Notes: generated by a model not told the origin, from the letters alone. DNA of 64,000 nt from JBICHN01 sp043101845 (GCA_043101845.1 JBICHN010000011.1:682001-746000), one strand, 5' to 3'; counted from the stretch's first letter, positions 48,911 through 57,300 are shown. A program made the numbers and translations.

Positions 48911-49864
48911 TTGAGCGCGTCCTCCACCTTGTCAAGCCGGGTCACGCGATTGGCGCCATCTCCGACCGGAGCGCTTCATCTCGGCAATCTGCGCACTTTT
49001 CTCATCACCTGGGCGATCGCCCGTCGAGGAGGCTGGCGCCTTCTCATGCGCATCGAAGATCTCGACGGTCCACGCGTGAAGCCCGAATCGGAGCGCAGTG
49101 TCCTCGAAACGCTCGAATGGGTCGGAATGGACTGGGACGGCCCTGTCCTCAGGCAGAGCGACGACCTCGCTCCATATCGCAAGGGGATGCGGCGCCTCAC
49201 CGAGCGCCGCCTCGCGTTCCCGTGCGCACTTTCGAGGTCCGAGATCGAGGCGGCCGCCTCGGCGCCGCACGCCGGTGACCATGAATCCTGCTATCCGCGT
49301 GCTCTCCGTCCGGATGTGCGACCGACGGATTTTCAGGATGAGCAGACGAACTGGCGATTCGTCGCCGATGACGGCGTCGTCGACATCGACGATCTCGTCG
49401 CCGGTCATCAGGAGAGGAGCCCGGCGTCGACGGTGGGGGACTTTGTCATCTGGACGAGGCGGGGCCAGCCCGCGTACCAGCTTGCCGTCGTCGTTGACGA
49501 CCATCGTCAGGGCGTCACCGATGTCATTCGAGGTGATGACCTCCTCGACTCCGCGGCGCGGCAGATTCAGCTGGCGGACGCGCTCGGGCTCGAGTGGCGA
49601 CCGCGGTACTGGCACCTTCCGCTCGTTCTCGGACCGGACGGCCGTCGGCTCGCGAAGCGTCACGGTGACACACGGGTCGTCTCGTACCGGGAGGCCGGAG
49701 TTACGCCCGCGCGGCTCGTCGGCCTCATCGCTGCGTGGAGCGGCGTCGCCGATCAGCCGGAACCCATGACCTCTCACGAGTTTGCCGCTCGGTTTGATAT
49801 CGCTAACCTATCCCGGAACCCCGTGACCTTTACGACTGAGGACGACGCATGGCTCCGTGGTTGA
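48911..49864 (+). CDS. gluQ: Glutamyl-Q tRNA(Asp) synthetase
   Basis: A 317-residue truncated glutamyl-tRNA synthetase paralogue that attaches Glu to queuosine in tRNA-Asp. The class I nucleotide motif is APSPTGALHLGNLR (HLGN at the HIGH position), MRIEDLDGPR follows, and the second signature is LAKRHGDTR; no anticodon-binding domain is present, which separates it from GltX. The zinc site usual in GluQ-RS (C-x-C, Y, C) is only partly present: FPCALSR keeps one cysteine. The start is uncertain: TTG at 48911 has no RBS, and a TTG at 48929 is an alternative. Its 5' end is almost back-to-back with the divergent dehydratase. Its 3' end overlaps the DUF192 gene by 16 bases. Confidence 0.88.
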   Translation: MSASSTLSSRVTRLAPSPTGALHLGNLRTFLITWAIARRGGWRLLMRIEDLDGPRVKPESERSVLETLEWVGMDWDGPVLRQSDDLAPYRKGMRRLTERRLAFPCALSRSEIEAAASAPHAGDHESCYPRALRPDVRPTDFQDEQTNWRFVADDGVVDIDDLVAGHQERSPASTVGDFVIWTRRGQPAYQLAVVVDDHRQGVTDVIRGDDLLDSAARQIQLADALGLEWRPRYWHLPLVLGPDGRRLAKRHGDTRVVSYREAGVTPARLVGLIAAWSGVADQPEPMTSHEFAARFDIANLSRNPVTFTTEDDAWLRG

Positions 49865-50391
49865 CAACAGGCCCGACACGGTGGATCTGGGCGGTTCTCG
49901 CCGTCACCATTCTTGCGGTCGCGGCCGGCTGCGACGAAGAGACGACCGGCACGATACCTGTCAAGCTCGGCGACGAGACCTTCACGCTCGAGACGGCGAT
50001 TTCCCGGATGGAGCAGGCTCAGGGCATGATGGGCCGAACCGAGATCGCCGAAGATGGGGGGATGATCTTCATCTTTGACTCGGACGAGGAGCGGAACTTC
50101 TGGATGAAGAACTGCCTCATCGATCTCGACATTCTCTATGTCGATCGGACGGGACGAATCGTGTCGTCCTACACGATGAAGGCCGAGCCGCCCCAACGCG
50201 ACGACGAGACCGAGGCCGAGTACGAAGCGCGGATGCGTCGGGACGGGTCGTATCCGAGCAACGGAAAGGCTCGCTATGTCATCGAGATCAAGGCCGGCCG
50301 TATCGACGAACTCGGACTGAAGGACGGGCAGAAGCTTGATCTCGACCTTGATCGCCTCAAGAAACTCGCTGAGATGGACGATGGCCCGTAG
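49849..50391 (+). CDS. DUF192 lipoprotein
   Basis: A 180-residue exported lipoprotein. A signal peptide ends in the lipobox VAAG-Cys with the lipidated Cys at 28. The DUF192 core follows: a strand block around residue 36, RMEQAQGMMGRTEI, GGMIFIFDSDEERNFWMKNC and the closing VIEIKAGRIDELGLKDGQ. DUF192 proteins are mostly periplasmic or secreted with no settled function. The gene begins inside the last codons of gluQ, so translation is probably coupled. Its tail is highly charged (KLDLDLDRLKKLAEM). It ends 47 bases before the phosphatase gene. Confidence 0.88.
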   Translation: MAPWLTTGPTRWIWAVLAVTILAVAAGCDEETTGTIPVKLGDETFTLETAISRMEQAQGMMGRTEIAEDGGMIFIFDSDEERNFWMKNCLIDLDILYVDRTGRIVSSYTMKAEPPQRDDETEAEYEARMRRDGSYPSNGKARYVIEIKAGRIDELGLKDGQKLDLDLDRLKKLAEMDDGP

Positions 50392-50438
50392 AGCGAGGCG
50401 TTCCACTCATCTGCGGCCTCGCTCGGGATGTGAGGCCG

Positions 50439-51704
50439 ATGTCCGTAACGATCGCACTCATCGGGTTCGAACGCCGGGATGCTCTGGCTGAGCGGATCCG
50501 TCATGAGTTGCCGCTATATTGGACCTGCGGCTCGAGTCCGAGCTTCGTCGGCTGGTCCGTCACGGAAGCGATCACGAAGCTCCCCGACAGTGGCGTTGAT
50601 CTCTGTCTCATCTATGCGCCGCCCTCGTCCCTCGGATCCGCCCTTTACACACTTCTCGATCAGATTCACGAGCGACTGCTTCCGGCTCTGGCCATCGTGG
50701 AAGAGTCCGAAGTCGCCCGGTCCTGTCTCGCGGGTGATGACATCATCACCGCGCCGGCGGACGAGCCGATGGATCGGTTCTCGGCCCGGATCACGACGCT
50801 GATCCGCCGCCAGCGCACGATTGGGAAGCTTTCGGACGAACTCCGCGTGGCGCGTCGATTTCAAGGTGGTCTCCGGGGCGAGATGTCCCGTATCCAGGAC
50901 GAACTTCAACTCGCGGCCATGGTGCAGCGCGAGTTTCTCCCGAAGCGGGCGCCCGAGGTCGGCAAAGTGCGCTTCGGGGTGCTCTTCCGCCCCTCCGGCT
51001 ATGTGAGCGGCGACATCTACGACATTCGTCGCCTCGACGAGCGCACGGTTGGCTGCTTCCTCGCGGACGCCGTGGGGCACGGTGTGCCGGCGGCGCTCAT
51101 GACCATGGTCATTTGCCGCAGCCTCGTCATGAAGGAAATCGAGGGCGGCTCATATCGAATCGTCGATCCAAGCGAGGCGCTCACGCGCCTGAACGAGGAT
51201 CTCGCGCGCCATCAGGCCATCGGCGGCCGGTTCGCGACCGGCGTGTATGCGACCATCGACATCGAGACGCGCGAAGTACGACTGTCCGGCGCCGGTCATC
51301 CGCCGCCGCTGCGCATCCGCGCCGATGGCTCGTACGAACCAATCACGACGAGCGGCGGCCTGCTCGGTGTGTTCGACGACGCGACCTTCGATCAGGTCTC
51401 GTTCACGCTCGAAGACAACGAGTCGCTCATCATGTACAGCGATGGATTCGAGACCGCGTTTCCAAACGAAGGCGCGGACGAATCGCGCCGCCGCCTTCCG
51501 ACCCGCCGCTATCTCGATCAGTTCGTCGACGCATGCGGCCAGGCTCGGACGGCGTCCGAGTCGACGCGCCTGCTTGCGGATGCGCTCGATCGACAAATCG
51601 GCTCACTCCATCAGATTGATGACCTCACTGCGATCAGCGTCATGCCGGCCCAGCCCGACGAGGTCGCCCAGGCCCCCGACTACGCCGAAGTCAACGCGGC
51701 GTAG
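50439..51704 (+). CDS. SpoIIE/RsbU-type PP2C phosphatase with N-terminal pseudo-receiver
   Basis: A 421-residue cytoplasmic signalling phosphatase. Residues 1-125 look like a receiver domain fold (strand TIALIGFE, then DLCLIYAPPSS) but the phosphoacceptor Asp position reads Tyr, so it is likely a pseudo-receiver. A short coiled coil (130-160, with LQLAAMVQREFLPKR) leads into the SpoIIE-type PP2C domain with GDIYDIRRLDERTVGCFLAD and DAVGHGVPAALMT, LSGAGHPPPLRI, and the closing DDLTAISV, which include the metal-binding Asp residues. Such enzymes usually dephosphorylate anti-sigma-antagonist proteins, but no partner is visible nearby. ATG at 50439 is chosen; GTG at 50430 also fits. A bidirectional hairpin follows. 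Confidence 0.87.
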   Translation: MSVTIALIGFERRDALAERIRHELPLYWTCGSSPSFVGWSVTEAITKLPDSGVDLCLIYAPPSSLGSALYTLLDQIHERLLPALAIVEESEVARSCLAGDDIITAPADEPMDRFSARITTLIRRQRTIGKLSDELRVARRFQGGLRGEMSRIQDELQLAAMVQREFLPKRAPEVGKVRFGVLFRPSGYVSGDIYDIRRLDERTVGCFLADAVGHGVPAALMTMVICRSLVMKEIEGGSYRIVDPSEALTRLNEDLARHQAIGGRFATGVYATIDIETREVRLSGAGHPPPLRIRADGSYEPITTSGGLLGVFDDATFDQVSFTLEDNESLIMYSDGFETAFPNEGADESRRRLPTRRYLDQFVDACGQARTASESTRLLADALDRQIGSLHQIDDLTAISVMPAQPDEVAQAPDYAEVNAA

Positions 51705-51739
51705 CGCCACGGCAAACGAGTTCCCGATCAGCTACGAAA

Positions 51740-51764
51740 CGGGCCCGCCGAATCGGCGGGCCCG
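51740..51764 (-). terminator. Intrinsic terminator hairpin between phosphatase and tsf
   Basis: A perfect 11-bp stem CGGGCCCGCCG with its complement around a 3-base loop. On the minus strand it is followed by TTTCGTAG, so it fits best as the tsf terminator; it may also stop the phosphatase transcript from the other side. Confidence 0.75.
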
Positions 51765-51817
51765 CGTGCGATCATTCAATGTGAGGATAAGTCTTCTTCG
51801 TCTGAGGAGACGACCGC

Positions 51818-52627
51818 TCAGCCGCCGACCCGATAGCGCACGAATTCTTCGATCGTCACGCCCTTCGGAAGCACATCTTTCACCTGCTTCTTGCCTTCAG
51901 GATCCTTGACATACTTCTGATGAAGCAGGGCGTTTTCTTCGACGAACTTTCGCAGCTTCCCTTCGATCATCTTCTCGATGATGTTGTCCGGCTTCCCGGA
52001 CTCGGCGGCCTCTTCCCGGGCGGATTCCCGTTGCTTGTCCATGAGCTCGGACGGAATGTCGTCCGGTCCCACGCCGGCGGGCGTCGGCACATGGGCGGTG
52101 ATGTGCTGGCAGATCCCGGTGGCGACCTCGTCGTCGACTTGACCGGAGAACTTGACGATCACGCCCACCTGCTCGTTGTGATGCAGATAGGAGCCGCAGT
52201 ATCCGCCTGCGAGCTTGTGCGCGCGACGGAAGGACGAGTTCTCACCCGTCGTGATCCGCACATTGTCGATGATGTCCTTCATCTCCGGCGATGAATCGAT
52301 GGCGCCTTCCGCGTCGGCGTCGAGCGCAATCTGGGCGACCTTGCGGGTCGCTTCTCCAAACTTCTCGTTCCGAGCGGTGAAGTCGGTCTCCGTATTGAGT
52401 TCCGCGATGGCCACGGCGCTCCGGTCATCTTCGATCGCAATCGCGATGCGACCCTCGGCGGCCGCGCGATCGGTGCGCTCGTCCATCTTGCCCTTGAGTT
52501 TGGCGCGGAGCATCTCCACCGCGGCTTCCATGTCGCCGTTGGTCTCCTCGAGCGCCTTCTTGCAGTCCATCATGCCCAGGCCCGTACGCTGACGGAGGGC
52601 CATTACATCCTTCGCGCTGATCGCCAT
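51818..52627 (-). CDS. tsf: Elongation factor Ts
   Basis: A 269-residue EF-Ts, the nucleotide exchange factor of EF-Tu. The N-terminal UBA-like domain reads LRQRTGLGMMDCKKALEE, the core contains IAELNTETDFTARNEKF, and the second half includes AHKLAGGYCGSYLHHNEQ, which carries the usual His. The start at 52627 gives MAISAKDV with GGAG about 11 bases upstream; a TTG at 52648 is possible. It is transcribed with rpsB 188 bases upstream, the normal order, and is followed by a terminator. Confidence 0.97.
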   Translation of the reverse strand: MAISAKDVMALRQRTGLGMMDCKKALEETNGDMEAAVEMLRAKLKGKMDERTDRAAAEGRIAIAIEDDRSAVAIAELNTETDFTARNEKFGEATRKVAQIALDADAEGAIDSSPEMKDIIDNVRITTGENSSFRRAHKLAGGYCGSYLHHNEQVGVIVKFSGQVDDEVATGICQHITAHVPTPAGVGPDDIPSELMDKQRESAREEAAESGKPDNIIEKMIEGKLRKFVEENALLHQKYVKDPEGKKQVKDVLPKGVTIEEFVRYRVGG

Positions 52628-52815
52628 GACTTGCGTCGCTCCGAACAAATCAATTCGTGGTGTCGTGATTCCGTTGAAGGCGGTGAAGTTCGACGCGAGG
52701 CGCCGATGTCGTGAACATCAGCGTCGTCATCGCGGCTTCAAATCGCCGCCCGTTCCAATATCCTGTCGAGGCCGGCGCCGTCCGGGACGCATGGGCGCGT
52801 CGATCGTTCGTCGAT

Positions 52816-53736
52816 TCAGCCTTCCTTGGCCGCCTCGGCCGCGACTGGTTCTTCGCGCCGAGAGGCCGCAGGTTCTCCGTCCGAGGCGGAGTCGGACGAT
52901 TCCGTCTCGCTCGAGGAACTCGATGAGGCGCCGCTGTCATCCGCCCGGAACCGGGCGCGGCGACTGCGTCGCGGGGCGCCTGCGGCGCCACCCGTCGAGG
53001 GCTGCTCGGTCGTCTCCGGCTTCTCGTCGGAGGGCGCCGGTCGCTGATTCTTGCCTTCGGCGATCGCAGCGCACAATTCGCGGACGACGACATCGATGGA
53101 TCGCATCGAGTCATCGTTCCCCGGGATCGGAATGTCCGCGAGATCGGGATCACCGTCCGTATCGATCAGGCACACGGTGGGAATGCCAAGCTTCTTCGCT
53201 TCGAGGATCGCATTGATCTCGCGCTTCACATCAATGACGACGAGTGCGCCCGGCAACTTGTGCATGTGCCGAATGCCTTCGAGGTTGCGGAGGATCTTCC
53301 GCTTCTCGCGACGAAGCTGCGATTCCATCTTCTTCGAGTAGTTCGCGAACTCACCCGTCTGCTCGATCCGCTCGAGTTCCTCGAGTCGCTTGAGTCGCGA
53401 GCGAATCGTGCGAAAGTTCGTCAGAGTGCCGCCGAGCCAGCGCTCGGTCACCCAGTGCATCTTCACATCGCCCACGCGCTGCCGGATGACTTCGCGGGCC
53501 TGTCGCTTCGTGCCGATGAAGCAGACATCCTTGCCATCGCCGACGACCTTCGCGAGAAACTTCTTCGCAAGCAGAAGACCCTTCACGGTCTCCTTGATGT
53601 CGATGATGTGGATGTGATTCTTCTTCGTATAGATGTAGGGACCCATTTTCGGATTCCAGTTCGAGCTGCGCTGCCCGAAATGGATTCCGGCCTCGATCAG
53701 GTCTTTCACGAGTGAATTGGAGGTCTTGTCGGCCAT
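52816..53736 (-). CDS. rpsB: 30S ribosomal protein S2 with long C-terminal extension
   Basis: A 306-residue S2. The conserved core runs 1-235 with LIEAGIHFGQRSSNWNPKM, WVTERWLGGTLTNFRTI and LGIPTVCLIDTDGDPD. The last about 70 residues are added: a basic Arg-rich patch followed by a Ser/Glu/Asp-rich low-complexity tail with SGASSSSSSETESS. AGGAG is 6 bases upstream of the ATG at 53736. A promoter candidate and a small hairpin lie in the long leader. S2 contributes to 30S assembly and mRNA binding; the tail is unusual and probably disordered. Confidence 0.97.
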   Translation of the reverse strand: MADKTSNSLVKDLIEAGIHFGQRSSNWNPKMGPYIYTKKNHIHIIDIKETVKGLLLAKKFLAKVVGDGKDVCFIGTKRQAREVIRQRVGDVKMHWVTERWLGGTLTNFRTIRSRLKRLEELERIEQTGEFANYSKKMESQLRREKRKILRNLEGIRHMHKLPGALVVIDVKREINAILEAKKLGIPTVCLIDTDGDPDLADIPIPGNDDSMRSIDVVVRELCAAIAEGKNQRPAPSDEKPETTEQPSTGGAAGAPRRSRRARFRADDSGASSSSSSETESSDSASDGEPAASRREEPVAAEAAKEG

Positions 53737-53801
53737 GGGTCTCTCCTAACGAGTCAGCGACACCGGCGGGACGACCGATCGGTCTCGAGGCTCGCCGCGT
53801 G

Positions 53802-53820
53802 AAACCGCATCCGGCGGTTT
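53802..53820 (-). promoter_or_regulatory. Leader hairpin upstream of rpsB
   Basis: AAACCGC pairs with GCGGTTT around a 5-base loop, about 65-85 bases before the rpsB start. It could be part of an S2 autoregulatory leader, which many bacteria have, but no known S2 leader consensus was verified. Confidence 0.3.
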
Positions 53821-53990
53821 GACACGAACAGGCGGCGTCGAGAGGACGACCCGCGCAAGGGCGCTTGTGCAGGCGATTTCAGGTCGACGCGGCGGCGGAA
53901 CGCACGCCCGTCAACTTCCTCTGGATTTCTGGGCGAGCCGCCTCCCACACCTGGCGGCCACGGTCGATTACCGATCTCAATCGACCCGCG

Positions 53991-54018
53991 AGTATATCCG
54001 GCCAGACGCGATTCGCAA
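53991..54018 (-). promoter_or_regulatory. Candidate sigma-70-type promoter of rpsB-tsf
   Basis: On the minus strand: TTGCGA at 54018-54013, a 16-base spacer and TATACT at 53996-53991. It would give a leader of nearly 250 bases ahead of rpsB. The same TATACT -10 is used upstream of the tRNA-Leu gene. Confidence 0.45.
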
Positions 54019-54062
54019 ATGCAGCGGCCTTCTCCTGTGCGATTTCGAGCCCGTTCCCGCAT

Positions 54063-55373
54063 TCAACCCGAACGATCGGAACGATCGAGTCGAATCTCAC
54101 CCCCAACGACGACTCCAACCGCCCGGCCGCGGACCTCCCACCCGTCGAACGGCGTATTCGACGACAGGCTCTGGAACGCCCTGGCGTCGATCGTCCAGAC
54201 CTCGTCCGGGTCGATCACCGTGACATCTCCCGCGGCGCCCGTCTCGAGCGACCCGAGTCGATGGGGCGCCTGGTCGAGTCCGCACAGTTTCGCCGGCTCG
54301 ATCGTCATCAACCGAATCAGGGCCGGCCATTCGAGCAGGCCCGACTCGACGAGCGCTCGGACATAAAGAGGCAGGGCGGTCTCAATGCCGACGATGCCGA
54401 AGGGCGCCTCCGCAAATGGCAGAGCCTTCCGATCGGCGGCGTGCGGCGCGTGATCGGTCGCGAGCACCGTGATGACGCCGTCGGCGACGCCTCGCCGCAC
54501 GGCTTCGACATCAGCCGCCGTTCGCAGCGGAGGATTCATCTTTGCATTCGTCCCGATCGACTCGCACGCCTCATCCGTCAAGAGGAGGTGGTGGGGCGAC
54601 GCTTCAGCCGAGACCGGCTGACCTTCCTCGCGCGCCTCGCGAACGAGTTCGACCGAGCCACCCGACGAGAGATGCTGAACATGGTACCGGGCGCCGACTT
54701 CACGATTGAGTCGAATATCGCGTTCGATGATCAACTCTTCGGCGACCTTCGGCCAGCCCGCCTGCCCGAGTCGGTCGGCGACCGCCCCCTCGTTCATGGA
54801 TGCCCCGGCGGTCAGGGTGAGTTCCTGGCAGTGCTGCATGAACACGCGGTCGACCGCGCGACAGCCGCGCAACGCCTCCCGCATGACTGCTGCGGAGGCG
54901 ATGACATCGCCATCGTCACTGAACCCAACCGCCCCGGCCCGGGAGAGCCCCTCCATGTCGACGAGCCGCTCTCCCCGCCGCCCGCAGGTCGCCGCGGCGA
55001 CCGCGAACACGCGGCAGGCGTTCGCGGCCCGACTTCGCTCGGCGACGAGTTCGAGTGTTTCGACCGAATCGATCGCCGGTCGGGTGTTCGGCATGCAGCA
55101 CACCGTTGTGAATCCGCCCTCGATCGCGGCGGCGCCGCCGGACGCGATCGTCTCCGCCGCCTCGCCGCCGGGTTCGCGGAGATGCACATGGGGATCGATC
55201 AAGCCGGGCGTGACGAGGAATCCGCTCGCGTCGAACGACCGGTCACCCCGCCGCGAGTCGGCGTCTCGTTCGATCGAAAGAACGACGCCGTTCTCAATAA
55301 CGACATCCGCGTCGTCATCAAACCCGGAGGCAGGATCGATCACGCGTCCGGATCGGATGATCAATCGGCTCAC
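54063..55373 (-). CDS. pyrC: Dihydroorotase
   Basis: A 436-residue amidohydrolase of the class I type that closes N-carbamoyl-aspartate to dihydroorotate in pyrimidine synthesis. The metal motif DPHVHLREPG (H62, H64) opens the barrel, TTVCCMPNTRPAIDS is the family block, the second half includes AEASPHHLLLTDEA and ATDHAPHAADRK with the final catalytic Asp region, and the C-terminus reads GSLETGAAGDVTVIDPD. It is a stand-alone gene; carB, another pyrimidine enzyme, lies 36 kb away. No pyrB is adjacent although it often is. Confidence 0.95.
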   Translation of the reverse strand: MSRLIIRSGRVIDPASGFDDDADVVIENGVVLSIERDADSRRGDRSFDASGFLVTPGLIDPHVHLREPGGEAAETIASGGAAAIEGGFTTVCCMPNTRPAIDSVETLELVAERSRAANACRVFAVAAATCGRRGERLVDMEGLSRAGAVGFSDDGDVIASAAVMREALRGCRAVDRVFMQHCQELTLTAGASMNEGAVADRLGQAGWPKVAEELIIERDIRLNREVGARYHVQHLSSGGSVELVREAREEGQPVSAEASPHHLLLTDEACESIGTNAKMNPPLRTAADVEAVRRGVADGVITVLATDHAPHAADRKALPFAEAPFGIVGIETALPLYVRALVESGLLEWPALIRLMTIEPAKLCGLDQAPHRLGSLETGAAGDVTVIDPDEVWTIDARAFQSLSSNTPFDGWEVRGRAVGVVVGGEIRLDRSDRSG

Positions 55374-55400
55374 GCCAGTGTCCTCTCATGGTTTCGCCGC

Positions 55401-55442
55401 GAACAAAATACAGCGCGAGCGTCCACAGGTGGACGCTCGCGC
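55401..55442 (-). terminator. Intrinsic terminator of the rpsP-trmD-rplS operon
   Basis: A 13-bp stem (GCGAGCGTCCA core with its complement) around CAGG at 55413-55442, followed on the minus strand by GCTGTATTTTGTTC. It lies 31 bases after the rplS stop. Confidence 0.85.
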
Positions 55443-55473
55443 AGGATTCGTTCGAGATTCATCGGTCGAATCG

Positions 55474-55947
55474 TCAGGATTCGGCGGATTCCGAGGTTCC
55501 ATTCTGGTCCTGGCCGTTCGACTCCGCCGTCGCCGCCGCGGCGTCGGCCTGCGCCTGCTGTTGCTGCTGTTCCATCTGCGAAATCGAGCCGAGACCACGG
55601 CGCTGGTCGCGGAGACGTCGCTTCTTGCCGACCCGCTCGCGGAGGTAGTAGAGCTTGGCCCGGCGGGCGTCGCCGCGCCGGACGACCTCAATCTTCGCGA
55701 TTCGGGGCGTATGGAGCGGAATGACGAGTTCGACGCCTTCATTCGCCACGATGCGGCGAACGGTAATCGACTCGTTGATACCGCTCCCCTTGCGGCCAAT
55801 CAGCACACCCTGGAAGACCTGGATGCGCTCCTTCTCGCCTTCGATGATGCGGCGGTGAACATTGATCGTGTCACCCACGGTGATGACCGGGAGATCACTC
55901 TTCAACTGATCGGCCGACACGCTCTCGAGTAACTGCTGCTGGCTCAT
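55474..55947 (-). CDS. rplS: 50S ribosomal protein L19 with C-terminal extension
   Basis: A 157-residue L19. The conserved core (residues 8-115) includes GDTINVHRRIIEGEKERIQV, FQGVLIGRKGSGINESITV and RRGDARRAKLYYLRERVGK. The remaining about 40 residues are a Gln/Ala-rich low-complexity tail (QMEQQQQQAQADAAAA), not part of the family. The start at 55947 has GAGGT upstream. It follows trmD by 13 bases, the standard rpsP-trmD-rplS order but with rimM missing. Confidence 0.96.
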   Translation of the reverse strand: MSQQQLLESVSADQLKSDLPVITVGDTINVHRRIIEGEKERIQVFQGVLIGRKGSGINESITVRRIVANEGVELVIPLHTPRIAKIEVVRRGDARRAKLYYLRERVGKKRRLRDQRRGLGSISQMEQQQQQAQADAAAATAESNGQDQNGTSESAES

Positions 55948-55960
55948 CACGAACCTCGAT

Positions 55961-56713
55961 TCACTCTTCGTCGTTCCCGGATTCATCGCGAACCCGCGAA
56001 CGATCTGTTGGTTCATTCTCACGCAGGAGGTCCGGTCGTCGCTCGCGCGTTCGCCGGAGCCGCTGCTCCATTCGCCACCGCTCGACTTCGCCGTGGTGCC
56101 CGCTCATGAGCACTTCAGGCGGGGTAAGGCCCTTCCATTCGCGTGGCCTCGTGTACTGCGGACAGTCGAGCAGTCGTTGTCCGCTTGAATCCACCGCTGA
56201 AAAGCTGTCCTCCGTCGCCGAATCCTCATGGCCAAGGGCGCCCGGGACGAGTCGCGTCACCGCGTCGATCAGGAGGAGGGCCGGCAACTCGCCGCCGCTG
56301 ACCACGAAGTCACCCACGCTGATCTCAAGCGGCTCGAGTTTCTCGATCACTCGTTCGTCGATCCCTTCGTACCGGCCCGCGATGATGAGCAGGCGTTCTC
56401 GTACCGCAAGATGTTCGACTGTAACCTGATCGAGCGGTCGCCCCTGCGGGGTCATCAGAATGCGGGTCGCGGGTCGCGGGTCGAGGGCCTCGGTCGCCAG
56501 GACCGCATCCCATATCGGCTGGCACATCATGACCATGCCGGGGCCTCCGCCGAACGGTCGATCGTCAACTTTGCGGTGCTTGTCCTCCGTGTAGTCGCGG
56601 ATATCGACCGCGTTCAGTTCGACCAGTCCCGCCTGCTGCGCCCGACCCGGGATCGAGATCTCGAGCACGGAGTCGAACATCTCGGGAAACAGCGTCAGGA
56701 CATCGATACGCAT
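55961..56713 (-). CDS. trmD: tRNA (guanine-N1)-methyltransferase
   Basis: A 250-residue TrmD that methylates G37 of tRNA using S-adenosylmethionine, preventing frameshifts. The N-terminal knot reads MRIDVLTLFPEMFDSVL, the catalytic region PFGGGPGMVMMCQPIWDAV, the SAM-binding loop with LLIIAGRYEGIDERVIE and ISVGDFVVSGGELPALLLID, and the C-terminus LTPPEVLMSGHHGEVERWR. It lies between rpsP (24 bases upstream) and rplS (13 bases downstream) in one transcript. Confidence 0.97.
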   Translation of the reverse strand: MRIDVLTLFPEMFDSVLEISIPGRAQQAGLVELNAVDIRDYTEDKHRKVDDRPFGGGPGMVMMCQPIWDAVLATEALDPRPATRILMTPQGRPLDQVTVEHLAVRERLLIIAGRYEGIDERVIEKLEPLEISVGDFVVSGGELPALLLIDAVTRLVPGALGHEDSATEDSFSAVDSSGQRLLDCPQYTRPREWKGLTPPEVLMSGHHGEVERWRMEQRLRRTRERRPDLLRENEPTDRSRVRDESGNDEE

Positions 56714-56737
56714 CGGCGAGCGAACGGCGTCGCGGCG

Positions 56738-57031
56738 TCAGCCGGACGCCGACTCCGACGCGGGCTCGTACTTCAGGCCCGGCTTCGGCTCGACACCCGC
56801 GCGCTTGATGAGCGACGCGGCCGTCTCGCTTGGCTGGGCGCCGACGCTGAGCCAGTACCGGATCCGGTCCGTCTTCAGTTCGAACTGCTTGCTGTCATCG
56901 GATTCGGTCGGGTCGTACCAGCCGAGTTCCTCGATCACCCGCCCGTTTCGCGGGGCGCGCGAATCAACGGCGCCGAGCCGATAGAAGGGCCGGTGGGTCC
57001 GACCGAACCGCTTGAGACGCAATCTGACCAT
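56738..57031 (-). CDS. rpsP: 30S ribosomal protein S16
   Basis: A 97-residue S16. The conserved start MVRLRLKRFGRTHRPFYRLG and the closing GAQPSETAASLIKRAGV are clear; the last 15 residues are a loose tail. AAGGAG is about 10 bases upstream of the ATG at 57031. It is the first gene of the rpsP-trmD-rplS transcript. Confidence 0.96.
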   Translation of the reverse strand: MVRLRLKRFGRTHRPFYRLGAVDSRAPRNGRVIEELGWYDPTESDDSKQFELKTDRIRYWLSVGAQPSETAASLIKRAGVEPKPGLKYEPASESASG

Positions 57032-57238
57032 GAAAGGTCGCTCCTTGCTGCTGGGCCCATGGTCCGGAACATCCGGCGTCGACCGGGACCGAGGGGGAGC
57101 GAGCCAGGGATCAGACTGATCCGGGCGTCCCATCGGCGTGCGGTCGGCGAGCGGGCCGACTCGGTATCGCCGGGGAGTGTAGCCGAAGCCGGCGCCGTAT
57201 CAAGCGATGCGGACTGGAGATCGAACCACGCACGATCG

Positions 57239-57273
57239 AAAAAGAAGACGACGCCCCGGTCGAGGCGTCGTCT
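57239..57273 (-). terminator. Intrinsic terminator after the small membrane protein gene
   Basis: AGACGACGCC pairs with GGCGTCGTCT around an 8-base loop, followed on the minus strand by TCTTTTT. It lies 28 bases after the stop of the 57-residue gene. Confidence 0.88.
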
Positions 57274-57300
57274 GGTCAAGTTCGTTTTCCCGCGGTCGGG

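Larger units (their letters stand above)
53737..54062. other. Leader region between pyrC and rpsB
   Basis: About 325 bases holding the rpsB promoter candidate and one hairpin. Two open frames lie here on the minus strand (one of 79 codons reaching into pyrC), but neither has a good RBS and the promoter falls inside one of them, so I see no gene. Confidence 0.6.

Noticed and set aside
53879..54118. A 79-codon minus-strand frame overlapping the end of pyrC
   Set aside because: TTG start, no good RBS, and a good promoter candidate lies inside it; treated as rpsB leader.
53865..55724. A 619-codon open frame antisense to pyrC and neighbours
   Set aside because: pyrC, with intact dihydroorotase motifs, occupies the other strand; the frame has no recognisable motif and no RBS.
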